Positions 1 to 5,410 of a stretch of DNA of 6,198 nt are shown piece by piece. Location of the stretch: the NCBI GenBank assembly GCA_030608825.1, contig JAUWDL010000095.1, positions 1-6,198 on the forward strand. The letters are read 5' to 3'. Below the pieces are notes generated by a model. It saw only the letters and a program-made list of their open reading frames with translations. It was not told the origin of the DNA and did not search any database. Numbering within the stretch: the stretch's first letter is position 1; every line of letters starts with the position of its first letter. Source of the DNA: Gemmatimonadales bacterium (GTDB lineage: Bacteria; Gemmatimonadota; Gemmatimonadetes; Palauibacterales; Palauibacteraceae). Made by a program: the position numbers and the translations under genes.

Positions 1-737
1 AAAAAGCGGCCGAAGATCCTCGTATCGTGCCACCGGTCGAGAGCTTGGCCGCAGCGGCTCTCGTCATCCATCGCTTCGCAGAAGAACTGGATAGCGCCCC
101 GGTGCCCGACGAAGTTGGCGAAGCTCTCGTTGAAGTGTGCCTGACCGGATGGGAAGAACGTCGTGTGGGTGATCTCGTGGATCACCGTGTCCACCAGCGC
201 AAGACTGTCCGCTCTCAGAGTCGTCGAGAGCATCGGGTCCGGCAGCCAACCGAGCGTGCTGAAGGCCGACGAGGGTCGCACCCAGACGTCGTAACCCTGT
301 TCCTCGAGAACCTCGGCGTCGCGGCGAGCCCGATCGAAATCGAAGTAACCTCGATAGGGAACGCGACCCACGATCGGGAACCACCAGGTCTTCCAGGTAA
401 GCTGAAGCTCCGGTGCCGCCGAAACGACCAGAAGGAGCGTGTCGGACTCGACCCGGGCGTAGCTGATGAAGCTCTCGCCGGCGTCGAGTTCCAGCTCCCG
501 CACCGCGAACGCACGGGCGTTCTGAACGAGGCGGAGCTTCTGGCGCATCTCCGGCGCGGTCGTCGTGTCGTGCACCACATCCGCTATCGGGCGGCGGTCC
601 CGGAGGATCTTCGCCTCCTCCCAGCCCGCTCGGAGGACGTAGCCCGGCGAGCACGCTCCGAGTATCGCCGGCAGGAACGCCAGGCACGTCGCCGGGACCG
701 TGAAGGTGGAGCCTCCCACTCGAGGTAATGGGCTCAT
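1..737 (-). CDS. Putative zinc aminopeptidase, lipoprotein (PF10023 family), 3' end cut by window
   Basis: Seen: 245 residues from an ATG at 737, four bases after a perfect AGGAGG (742-747). The N-terminus is hydrophobic (residues 12-28) and ends in a lipobox-like LGAC with Cys29, so export and lipid anchoring are likely. After it come features I associate with the predicted aminopeptidase family PF10023: CSPGYVLRAG at 29-38, ARPI-like DRRPI at 47-51, GRVPYRGYFDFD at 124-135, STLGWLPDP at 160-168, the zinc motif HEITH at 187-191 and FNESFANFVG at 202-211. H187 and H191 would bind zinc, E188 would be the catalytic base and E204 the probable third ligand. Family knowledge: gluzincin-like metallopeptidases, biochemically little studied. 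The remaining C-terminal part lies left of position 1. It is divergent from the small gene at 903. Family assignment is strong; the substrate is unknown. Confidence 0.88.
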   Translation of the reverse strand, partial: MSPLPRVGGSTFTVPATCLAFLPAILGACSPGYVLRAGWEEAKILRDRRPIADVVHDTTTAPEMRQKLRLVQNARAFAVRELELDAGESFISYARVESDTLLLVVSAAPELQLTWKTWWFPIVGRVPYRGYFDFDRARRDAEVLEEQGYDVWVRPSSAFSTLGWLPDPMLSTTLRADSLALVDTVIHEITHTTFFPSGQAHFNESFANFVGHRGAIQFFCEAMDDESRCGQALDRWHDTRIFGRF

Positions 738-902
738 GCTTCCTCCTACCTTCGCCGCCTCCGGCGAGATCCCGGCCTCCGAGGGGCCGAACCGGGCATC
801 GCCCTGCGGGTATTCGTGGATGCTTCACGATGATGGCGTGCAACAGGGCGTCCGGCCGTGCGGTGCGGCGCGGGTTCCATTCGATACGGGAGGGCTCCAC
901 GG
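738..902. promoter_or_regulatory. Divergent intergenic region between peptidase and small hypothetical gene
   Basis: These 165 bases separate two genes that point away from each other, so at least one promoter in each direction is expected here. Ribosome binding sites sit at both ends: AGGAGG on the minus strand at 742-747 and GGGAGGG on the plus strand at 888-894. I looked for -35/-10 pairs in both directions and found none convincing. TTGCAC on the minus strand at 838-843 has no matching -10 at 16-18 bases. No terminator-like hairpin with a T-run and no clear operator palindrome was seen. Confidence 0.5.
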
Positions 903-1238
903 ATGGCCGAGGATCCTGGCAGGGCACGTCCGCCTGACGCGGATACGGTCAGAGCCGCACTGCTCCACTTTGCGAATCTCATCAGGCGGCTGGAGGAGGA
1001 GGGGGCGCTTCTGCGTGCCATCCCCCTGCTTCTCCGGCGTCTCGGGGATCTCCGGCAGGTTCTCTTCGACTACGAGGTGCGCGTGACGGAGCGGCTTCTT
1101 CCGATCGAGGATCCCGTCGAACGGGAATCGCGGCGGGTCGTGCGCGACGCCAGCTCGCGCGAGGATGAGTTGCTCGAGGAGTGGAAGCGCGGCTTCGATA
1201 CCGAAGACCTTGACGAGGACTGGGACGGAGGCGTCTGA
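903..1238 (+). CDS. Hypothetical 111-residue charged helical protein
   Basis: I do not recognise this protein. The ATG at 903 is chosen because GGAGG (889-893) stands nine bases before it; the frame stays open 15 codons further upstream but with no ribosome site. Residues about 13-52 look like amphipathic helices rich in Leu, Arg and Glu (ALLHFANLIRRLEEEG, then a leucine-rich stretch), followed by YEVRVTERLLPIEDPVERES and a long charged helix. The C-terminus is strongly acidic (DTEDLDEDWDGG). There is no signal peptide, membrane segment or Cys/His metal motif, so a cytosolic helical protein, perhaps an adaptor or oligomerising protein, is a guess. It ends 19 bases from the convergent methyltransferase stop, with no terminator between them. 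The clean ribosome site, sensible composition and lack of a better ORF opposite support it as real. Confidence 0.72.
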   Translation: MAEDPGRARPPDADTVRAALLHFANLIRRLEEEGALLRAIPLLLRRLGDLRQVLFDYEVRVTERLLPIEDPVERESRRVVRDASSREDELLEEWKRGFDTEDLDEDWDGGV

Positions 1239-1257
1239 GCTCTACCGGATCGCTCGG

Positions 1258-2352
1258 TCAAGTCCGCCTGACGTAGTGCAGCTGCTCCTGGACCCGGTCA
1301 CGCAGGTAGGTCCGGGACGGGCCATCCCCGTCACTCCGGTATCGCCGGTACTTCACGTCCGCTCTCCGATAGCTGTCCTCGTCTCCCGTCTCGCGGAACA
1401 CGGCCGCGATGACCTCGGCCGCCAGCAGCCCCTCGTCGTTGTAGCTGAGCAGGATGTGCTTGGCGTCCGCCCGGTCGATCAGCGTTCGCAGAGCGTCTTC
1501 ACACCGAGCCCGGCGACACCAGTCCGAGCGGAGCGCTTCGTCCGGGATCAGCCCGGTCTTGCCCCGGAGCTCGGGCGGTGTGCTCCAGCCGGCGGCGATG
1601 ACCTCAGGCACGTGGTAGTAGGCGGGGTACTGCCGCTCGTTGTACGGCGGATCCAGATACAGGAGATCCACCGTCCCGACCGACGCGACGAGCTCCTCCG
1701 CCTCTCCGAGGTACGCGGTGCTCGGGCGCCCACCGTTCCGTCGTGGGGTTGGTTTCAGCGGTCGTAGCTCCAGCCGTCGGCGCGCGTTCGGCTGCCACGA
1801 CTTCACGAACGAGGCGTATACGCCGGTCGTGTTCGCCACGCGATCGGCCGCCTCGACGAGCGTGGCGATCAGAAACTGGCTGCGTGCCGGGTCAAGACGC
1901 TCCTCCTCCGACCAGGCGGCGATCTGCTCCCGCGCCGCGTCGATTGCGCCCGCGTTGGCAGGCGTGAAGTACATCCGACCATGACGGGCGCCGGCGCGGC
2001 CGGCCGGCGAGTAGTTCTCGCTGATGAAGCCGTGCCGAGGGGGCAAACCGTTCAGGTGGGCCAGAAGCCTGGTGTAGGAGAGCCAGCGCTCGGCACCCGT
2101 CTCCTCGGCATCCTCGATCAAGGGTGCAGGGAAGCGAGGGGTGCGGTCCAGCTCGACGTGCGCCACCTGGAGCGCATACGAGAATGCCATGAGATCGCCG
2201 GAGCGCACCGTCCATCCCCGGTCCTTCAGGGCCCGGCTCACGCTCGCGGTGCCCGCGAACGGATCGCAGGCGACGCCGGCATCGGGCTGCACGTCACCCA
2301 CGACATCCAGGATGAAGGGAACGAGGCGGGTCTTGTTGCCGATGTATCTCAC
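1258..2352 (-). CDS. Solitary adenine-specific DNA methyltransferase (D12 class)
   Basis: 364 residues. It transfers a methyl group from S-adenosylmethionine to the N6 of adenine in DNA. Seen: RYIGNKTRL at 2-10 (the N-terminal motif of Dam/D12 enzymes), SAM-binding motif I DPFAGTASVS at 30-39, GDLMAFSYA at 52-60, TGVYASFVKSW at 176-186, and catalytic motif IV DPPYNERQY at 234-242 followed by YYHVPEVIA. DPPYN-x-RQY resembles type II enzymes such as M.NlaIII and M.FokI more than E. coli Dam, so the target need not be GATC; it cannot be read from sequence. The start is GTG at 2352, forced because the conserved motif begins at residue 2. It has no Shine-Dalgarno; the nine bases before it read CCTCCTCAC, and the preceding gene's TAG is in the same frame, so coupled re-initiation is likely. 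No restriction enzyme gene is visible nearby, so it is probably orphan. Confidence 0.9.
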   Translation of the reverse strand: MRYIGNKTRLVPFILDVVGDVQPDAGVACDPFAGTASVSRALKDRGWTVRSGDLMAFSYALQVAHVELDRTPRFPAPLIEDAEETGAERWLSYTRLLAHLNGLPPRHGFISENYSPAGRAGARHGRMYFTPANAGAIDAAREQIAAWSEEERLDPARSQFLIATLVEAADRVANTTGVYASFVKSWQPNARRRLELRPLKPTPRRNGGRPSTAYLGEAEELVASVGTVDLLYLDPPYNERQYPAYYHVPEVIAAGWSTPPELRGKTGLIPDEALRSDWCRRARCEDALRTLIDRADAKHILLSYNDEGLLAAEVIAAVFRETGDEDSYRRADVKYRRYRSDGDGPSRTYLRDRVQEQLHYVRRT

Positions 2353-2361
2353 GTGAGGAGG

Positions 2362-2610
2362 CTAATCGGCCGCGCCGAGCTCGCTCGACGGTCCGGTGCC
2401 GATGAGGTTCGGCTTCGGGCCCAGGCTGAACCAGAACAGGCAGCCGAAGATCGGGCAGAGGATCACGATGCCCGACCACAGGACCTTCTCCTTCCGACCG
2501 GCGTCCGAGGCGAGCGTCATGCCGATCGCCCAGACGTCCAGAACGAGAAGCGCGGCGACCAGCACGACGCGCGTATCGATCTGCGTGATCGCGTCGAGGA
2601 GCTCGTTCAC
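2362..2610 (-). CDS. Small two-helix membrane protein, PLDc_N-like
   Basis: 82 residues starting at GTG (2608-2610), which overlaps the exporter stop as GTGA; GGAG (2618-2621) lies seven bases upstream. Two hydrophobic helices are clear: residues about 14-35 (VVLVAALLVLDVWAIGMTLA) and 44-62. The second, with WSGIVILCPIFGCLFWFSLG, fits the PLDc_N pattern (PF13396) of W-x-hydrophobic-LP-x-hG-hhhY/F-hhhG, known from the membrane segment of cardiolipin synthases and from many small stand-alone proteins. There is no HKD catalytic motif, so it is not itself a phospholipase. A basic loop (GRKEK) joins the helices and would face the cytoplasm under the positive-inside rule. Its place directly after the exporter suggests joint translation, possibly as an accessory membrane subunit, but that is inference. 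Confidence 0.75.
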   Translation of the reverse strand: MNELLDAITQIDTRVVLVAALLVLDVWAIGMTLASDAGRKEKVLWSGIVILCPIFGCLFWFSLGPKPNLIGTGPSSELGAAD

Positions 2611-4643
2611 GGGAGGGCTCCGGCCGGAGCGGTGAACTGGAGCTTGTGGAGGCGCGCGTAGAGCCCTCCGCGCCGCAGCAGCTCCTGATGGGTGCCCGAT
2701 TCCTTGATGCGGCCGTGATGGATGACGAGTATGCGGTCGGCATTCTGAATGGTCGAGAGGCGGTGCGCCACGACGATGCTCGTCCGCCCCTTCATCAACT
2801 CCTCGAGCGCCCGCTCGATCTGAGCTTCGACCTCGGAGTCGACGGAGCTGGTGGCCTCATCCAGCAGCAACACCTGCGGGTCTCCCGCGAGAGCGCGAGC
2901 GAAGCTGAGGAGCTGACGCTCGCCGACCGAGAGCCTGCTGCCACGCTCGCCGAGCTCCTGGCGGTATCCCGCGGGCAGACGTTCGATGTGCCGGTCGACC
3001 CCCACGCGCTCGGCCGCCTCCCGCATCTTCCTGTCGGTGACCTGTAGTCGGTCGAGCTTGATGTTGTCCGCGGCCGAGCCGGAGAAGAGATACACGTCCT
3101 GCAGCACCAACCCCATGTGGGCGCGCAGCTCGCGCGTGGGTATCTCGCGGATGTCCACTCCATCCAGGAGGATCCGCCCTCGTTGGGCCTCGTAGAACCG
3201 CATGATCAGGTTGATGATCGTGGACTTGCCGGCGCCCGTGGGGCCCACGATCGCCAGGCGCTCGCCCGTCTCGGCGACGAAGCTCACATCTTCCAGCACC
3301 CAGGCGGGCTCCTCCGCCATCGGCTCGATCCCGAGGCGCTCCGCGTTCGCCACCTCCAGCTCCGCGTTCGCCAATTCCAGCTCCGCGAGCCCTGAGATCT
3401 CCGACACCTCGACATCCACCGCCTCGGGCGTCTCCGGCTCCACGACCTCCGGCTCCTCCAGGGCTATTCTCGGCCGCTCGCGATCAAGTTCGGCGGCGGG
3501 CGACGCGCCCTCGACAGCTTCCAGGGCCGCCGGCGTGCGCAGCGTTCCATAGTGGAACCAGACCTTCTCGAACTCGATCCGTCCGCGCGTCCGGAGGGGG
3601 TGGCGCGAGGTACGTCCGGATTCCTGGATCTCCGGTTCTTCATCCAACAGACGGAATATTCGCTCCGAGCTCGCCATCGCGCTCTGGAGGATGTTGTACT
3701 TCTCCGAGAGGTCCTGGATCGGCCGGAAGAACCTCCGCGCGTACTGGAGGAAAGCCGCGATGACGCCGATCGTGACTGCGCCTTGAAGGGCCTGACCGCC
3801 GCCGTACCAGATGATCAGGGCCAAGGCGACGGAGGCCAGTAGCTCTACGATCGGGAAGAAGAGCGCGTAGTACGTGATCGACCGCAGGTGTGCGTCGAGA
3901 TGATCCCGGTTGAGCTCATCGAAGCGTCCCATGCTCGACCGCTCCAGCCGGAAGAGCTGGATGACCGACATGCCGCTGATGCGCTCCTGAAGGAAGGCGT
4001 TGATCCGGGCCAGGCGAAGTCGGATGTCCCGGTATGCCTGCCGCACCCTGGTCCGAAACAGCCAGGCGGAGAGGAAGACGGCGGGGAGGACGGCGAAGGT
4101 GACGAGGGCCAACCGCCAATCGAGGGCCAGCATCGCGCCGACGATGAAGAGAAGCGTGAAGATATCGCCGAAGATCGCCACGACGCCGGAAGTGAACATC
4201 TCGTTGAGAACCTCGACGTCGCTCGTCACCCGGGTCATAATTCGGCCGACGGGATGCCGGTCGAAGTAGGAGAGCTGCAGCCGCTGCAGGTGCCCGAAGA
4301 TCTCGCCCCGCAGGTCCTTCATCACCCGCTGCCCGATCCAGGTCGTCAGCAACGTCCGGCCGTACTCGAGCGCCGCGGAGAAGGTCAAGGCCAGAGCGAA
4401 CGCGATCGCCAGCCTGGCCAAGAGGCCGTAGTCGGCGTTCGGGATGGCATCGTCGATCGCGACCTTCGTCAGCCACGGGCCGACGAGCTCGAGTCCCGAA
4501 GCGAGAACGAGCATCCCGACCGCTATCACGACCTTTCCGCGGTAGGGCCGGATGTAGGCGAGGAGGCGCCGCATCAGCCGCGCATCGTAGGCTTTGCCCA
4601 GCTTGTCTTCCTCGCGAATCGGGCCTTCTGGCGCCAGTTGCAT
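2607..4643 (-). CDS. ABC exporter half-transporter (permease fused to ATPase) with insertion in the ATPase domain
   Basis: 678 residues from the ATG at 4643; the frame is open to 4766, but the extra 41 residues look non-coding. Seen in order: cytosolic lead (ARLMRRLLAYIRPYR), six membrane helices at roughly 37-57, 75-97, 150-172, 176-195, 259-281 and 288-304, then the nucleotide-binding domain with A-loop Tyr365 (VWFHYG), Walker A GPTGAGKS 467-474, Q-loop Gln515, signature LSVGERQ 571-577, Walker B LLLDE with catalytic Glu596, D-loop SVD and H-loop His627. All catalytic residues are present, so a homodimer could be active. It belongs to the MsbA/LmrA/YheH type IV exporters, which flip lipids or expel drugs from the cytoplasm. 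About 75 extra acidic residues separate Tyr365 from WVLEDVSF. YheH/YheI-type proteins often come as adjacent pairs; no partner is in this window. Substrate unknown. Confidence 0.93.
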   Translation of the reverse strand: MQLAPEGPIREEDKLGKAYDARLMRRLLAYIRPYRGKVVIAVGMLVLASGLELVGPWLTKVAIDDAIPNADYGLLARLAIAFALALTFSAALEYGRTLLTTWIGQRVMKDLRGEIFGHLQRLQLSYFDRHPVGRIMTRVTSDVEVLNEMFTSGVVAIFGDIFTLLFIVGAMLALDWRLALVTFAVLPAVFLSAWLFRTRVRQAYRDIRLRLARINAFLQERISGMSVIQLFRLERSSMGRFDELNRDHLDAHLRSITYYALFFPIVELLASVALALIIWYGGGQALQGAVTIGVIAAFLQYARRFFRPIQDLSEKYNILQSAMASSERIFRLLDEEPEIQESGRTSRHPLRTRGRIEFEKVWFHYGTLRTPAALEAVEGASPAAELDRERPRIALEEPEVVEPETPEAVDVEVSEISGLAELELANAELEVANAERLGIEPMAEEPAWVLEDVSFVAETGERLAIVGPTGAGKSTIINLIMRFYEAQRGRILLDGVDIREIPTRELRAHMGLVLQDVYLFSGSAADNIKLDRLQVTDRKMREAAERVGVDRHIERLPAGYRQELGERGSRLSVGERQLLSFARALAGDPQVLLLDEATSSVDSEVEAQIERALEELMKGRTSIVVAHRLSTIQNADRILVIHHGRIKESGTHQELLRRGGLYARLHKLQFTAPAGALP
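3303..3548 (-). other. Acidic insertion in the exporter's nucleotide-binding domain
   Basis: This segment codes exporter residues about 366-447. In ordinary exporters of this family the A-loop tyrosine strand (here VWFHYG) is followed after only about five to seven residues by the next strand (here WVLEDVSF). Here the gap is about 82 residues, rich in Glu, Ala, Pro and Val. The first half (EEPEVVEPETPEAVDVE) looks disordered and acidic; the second half contains heptad repeats likely to be helical. The flanking strands and all later motifs are intact and the frame is kept, so this looks like a genuine surface insertion and not an assembly error. Confidence 0.8.
3339..3387 (-). repeat. 21-bp tandem repeat coding a heptad
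   Basis: Two adjacent 21-bp units (3339-3359 and 3360-3380), differing at only three positions in their last part (CACC against CAAT, then C against T), followed by the first seven bases of a third unit (3381-3387, CTCCGCG). The repeat length is exactly seven codons, giving LELANAE then LEVANAE on the minus strand, a heptad pattern suited to a helix or coiled coil. It lies inside the exporter's insertion and suggests growth by slippage or unequal exchange in frame. Confidence 0.85.
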
Positions 4644-4650
4644 GGCGAAG

Positions 4651-4659
4651 AGAATAGCA
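4651..4659 (-). promoter_or_regulatory. Possible extended -10 promoter for the ABC exporter
   Basis: On the minus strand the sequence reads TGCTATTCT, matching an extended -10 (TGn plus TATTCT, hexamer at 4651-4656). The exporter ATG at 4641-4643 starts seven bases after the hexamer, so the transcript would begin at or next to the start codon, giving a leaderless mRNA. This agrees with the lack of any Shine-Dalgarno before that ATG. No -35 resembling TTGACA stands at the right distance (ATGCCG at 17 bases), which is tolerated for extended -10 promoters. The motif is short, so chance is possible. Confidence 0.35.
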
Positions 4660-4663
4660 TGCG

Positions 4664-4683
4664 CGGCATCGGTCGGCATCCGT
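4664..4683. repeat. Short 10-bp tandem direct repeat in the control region
   Basis: CGGCATCGGT (4664-4673) is followed immediately by CGGCATCCGT (4674-4683), nine of ten bases identical. It covers the place where the -35 element of the exporter promoter would be, so it could be an activator or repressor site. It is short and imperfect in GC-rich DNA, so it may mean nothing. Confidence 0.35.
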
Positions 4684-4737
4684 CGATGGATAACCCGGCC
4701 GGCGGTCGACCGACGCGGCTCCCGGGGTCTCCAGCGC

Positions 4738-4766
4738 TTGACGGGAAGGGGTCCCTTGGGTATCAT
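4738..4766 (+). promoter_or_regulatory. Sigma-70 type promoter of the tetR-like operon
   Basis: TTGACG (4738-4743) and TATCAT (4761-4766) are separated by exactly 17 bases, a near-consensus housekeeping promoter. Transcription should start about seven to nine bases after the -10, at 4773-4775. That is at the regulator's ATG (4775), predicting a leaderless or almost leaderless mRNA; no Shine-Dalgarno precedes this ATG. It would drive the regulator and the overlapping membrane-fusion gene, and anything co-transcribed beyond the right edge. Confidence 0.7.
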
Positions 4767-4778
4767 ACAAACGTATGA
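4763..4778. promoter_or_regulatory. Inverted repeat, likely operator of the TetR-like repressor
   Basis: TCATAC-AAAC-GTATGA is a perfect 6-bp inverted repeat with a 4-bp spacer. It covers most of the -10 element, the predicted transcription start and the regulator's start codon. TetR-family proteins bind as dimers to such palindromes and commonly block their own promoter, and a CATAC/GTATG core is of the kind known for AcrR-like operators. Read on the minus strand it contains TATGAT (4762-4767), a possible weak divergent -10, so bound repressor could also influence the exporter. Binding is inferred, not shown. Confidence 0.6.
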
Positions 4779-5410
4779 ATGAACTCAGGATGGGCTCCGG
4801 CACGAGAGAGGCGTTGCTGAGCGCCGGCCGCCAGCTGTTTGCCGCGCACGGCTACAAGGGCGCGTCGGTTCGGGCCATCACGGGGGCGGCCCGGGCGAAC
4901 CTCGGAGCCATCACCTATCACTTCGGGTCCAAGGCGGCGCTGTACGACGCCGTGCTTGAGCAGACGCTGACGCCTTTCCGGGAGCGCCTTCGAGTCGCGG
5001 CAAACAGCGCCGGCTCGCCCTTGGAGAGGGTGCAGTCTTTCGTGCGGGCGTTCTTCGAGCACCTCTACGAGCACCCGGAGCTGCGTGGGCTGATGGTTCG
5101 AGAGCTCTCGACGGAGGAACCGATCCCGGAGGCCGTCCTCGTCACGTTTCAGGCGAACTTCGGGGCGTTGAGCCGACTGATTCGGGAAGGCCAGGCGGCC
5201 GGAGAGATCCGGGAGGGCGACCCGATGATGCTCGCGCTCGCGACAGCGGCCCAACCGGTCGCCCTCAACCTCGTGCGACCCGTGCTCGAGCAGGCGGGCG
5301 CGGTGCGTTTCGAGAGCCCGGAGGCCCGCGATCGACTCGTGGACAACGCGATTCGCTTCGTGGTCGAGGGACTCGCGGCCCGCGGCGGGGATGAAGGGGG
5401 TCTCCGATGA
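4775..5410 (+). CDS. TetR-family transcriptional repressor, CecR-like
   Basis: 211 residues. Seen: N-terminal TetR helix-turn-helix (PF00440) at about 10-56, with the hallmark GASVRAITGAARANLGAITY at 29-48 and YHFGSKAALYDAVLE at 48-62. The rest is helical and ligand-binding; EHPELRGLMVREL (99-111) and REGQAAGEIREGD (137-149) are typical of TetR regulators whose C-terminal domain resembles CecR/YbiH. Probable role: dimeric repressor of its own efflux operon, released by a drug or metabolite. The start at 4775 fits the promoter, giving a leaderless message; an in-frame ATG at 4790 is the alternative but has only AGG touching it. It overlaps the next gene by ATGA, which points to coupled translation. 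Regulator followed by membrane-fusion protein matches the cecR-ybhG arrangement of enterobacteria. The family is certain; the CecR subgroup is an inference from context. Confidence 0.9.
   Translation: MNELRMGSGTREALLSAGRQLFAAHGYKGASVRAITGAARANLGAITYHFGSKAALYDAVLEQTLTPFRERLRVAANSAGSPLERVQSFVRAFFEHLYEHPELRGLMVRELSTEEPIPEAVLVTFQANFGALSRLIREGQAAGEIREGDPMMLALATAAQPVALNLVRPVLEQAGAVRFESPEARDRLVDNAIRFVVEGLAARGGDEGGLR

Noticed and set aside
64..927. Long open frame of 287 codons on the minus strand, and another at 27-728 on the plus strand, over the peptidase gene
   Set aside because: Their translations are Arg/Pro/Gly-rich and low in hydrophobic order, typical of shifted frames in GC-rich genes. The third minus frame carries the zinc motif and family signatures.
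1239..1257. Bidirectional terminator between the convergent genes
   Set aside because: Only 19 bases, with no stable stem and no T-run on either strand.
903..2352. The 111-residue protein as the restriction enzyme partner of the methyltransferase
   Set aside because: No PD-(D/E)xK, HNH or GIY-YIG motif is visible, and it is convergent with the methylase; the idea rests only on proximity.
1981..2661. 226-codon plus-strand frame over the methyltransferase and small membrane gene
   Set aside because: Charged, Arg/Asp/Glu-rich shadow translation. It would overlap two well-supported genes and has no recognisable motif.
2811..2931. Signature LSVGERQ as a sign of a degenerate, inactive ATPase site
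   Set aside because: The catalytic Glu, Walker A Lys, Q-loop and H-loop are all present, and SVG variants of the signature are familiar in active exporters of this group.
4644..4766. Longer exporter start at ATG 4766, adding 41 residues
   Set aside because: The extra residues are Arg/Pro-rich and unlike the family. The start would sit inside the operator and run through the divergent promoter, with no ribosome site.
3888..4803. Long frames opposite and beside the exporter (296 codons plus strand, 295 codons minus strand)
   Set aside because: They are shadows of the exporter, which has all six helices and ABC motifs in its own frame. The plus-strand one is full of Asp/Glu/Arg/Pro with no domain pattern.
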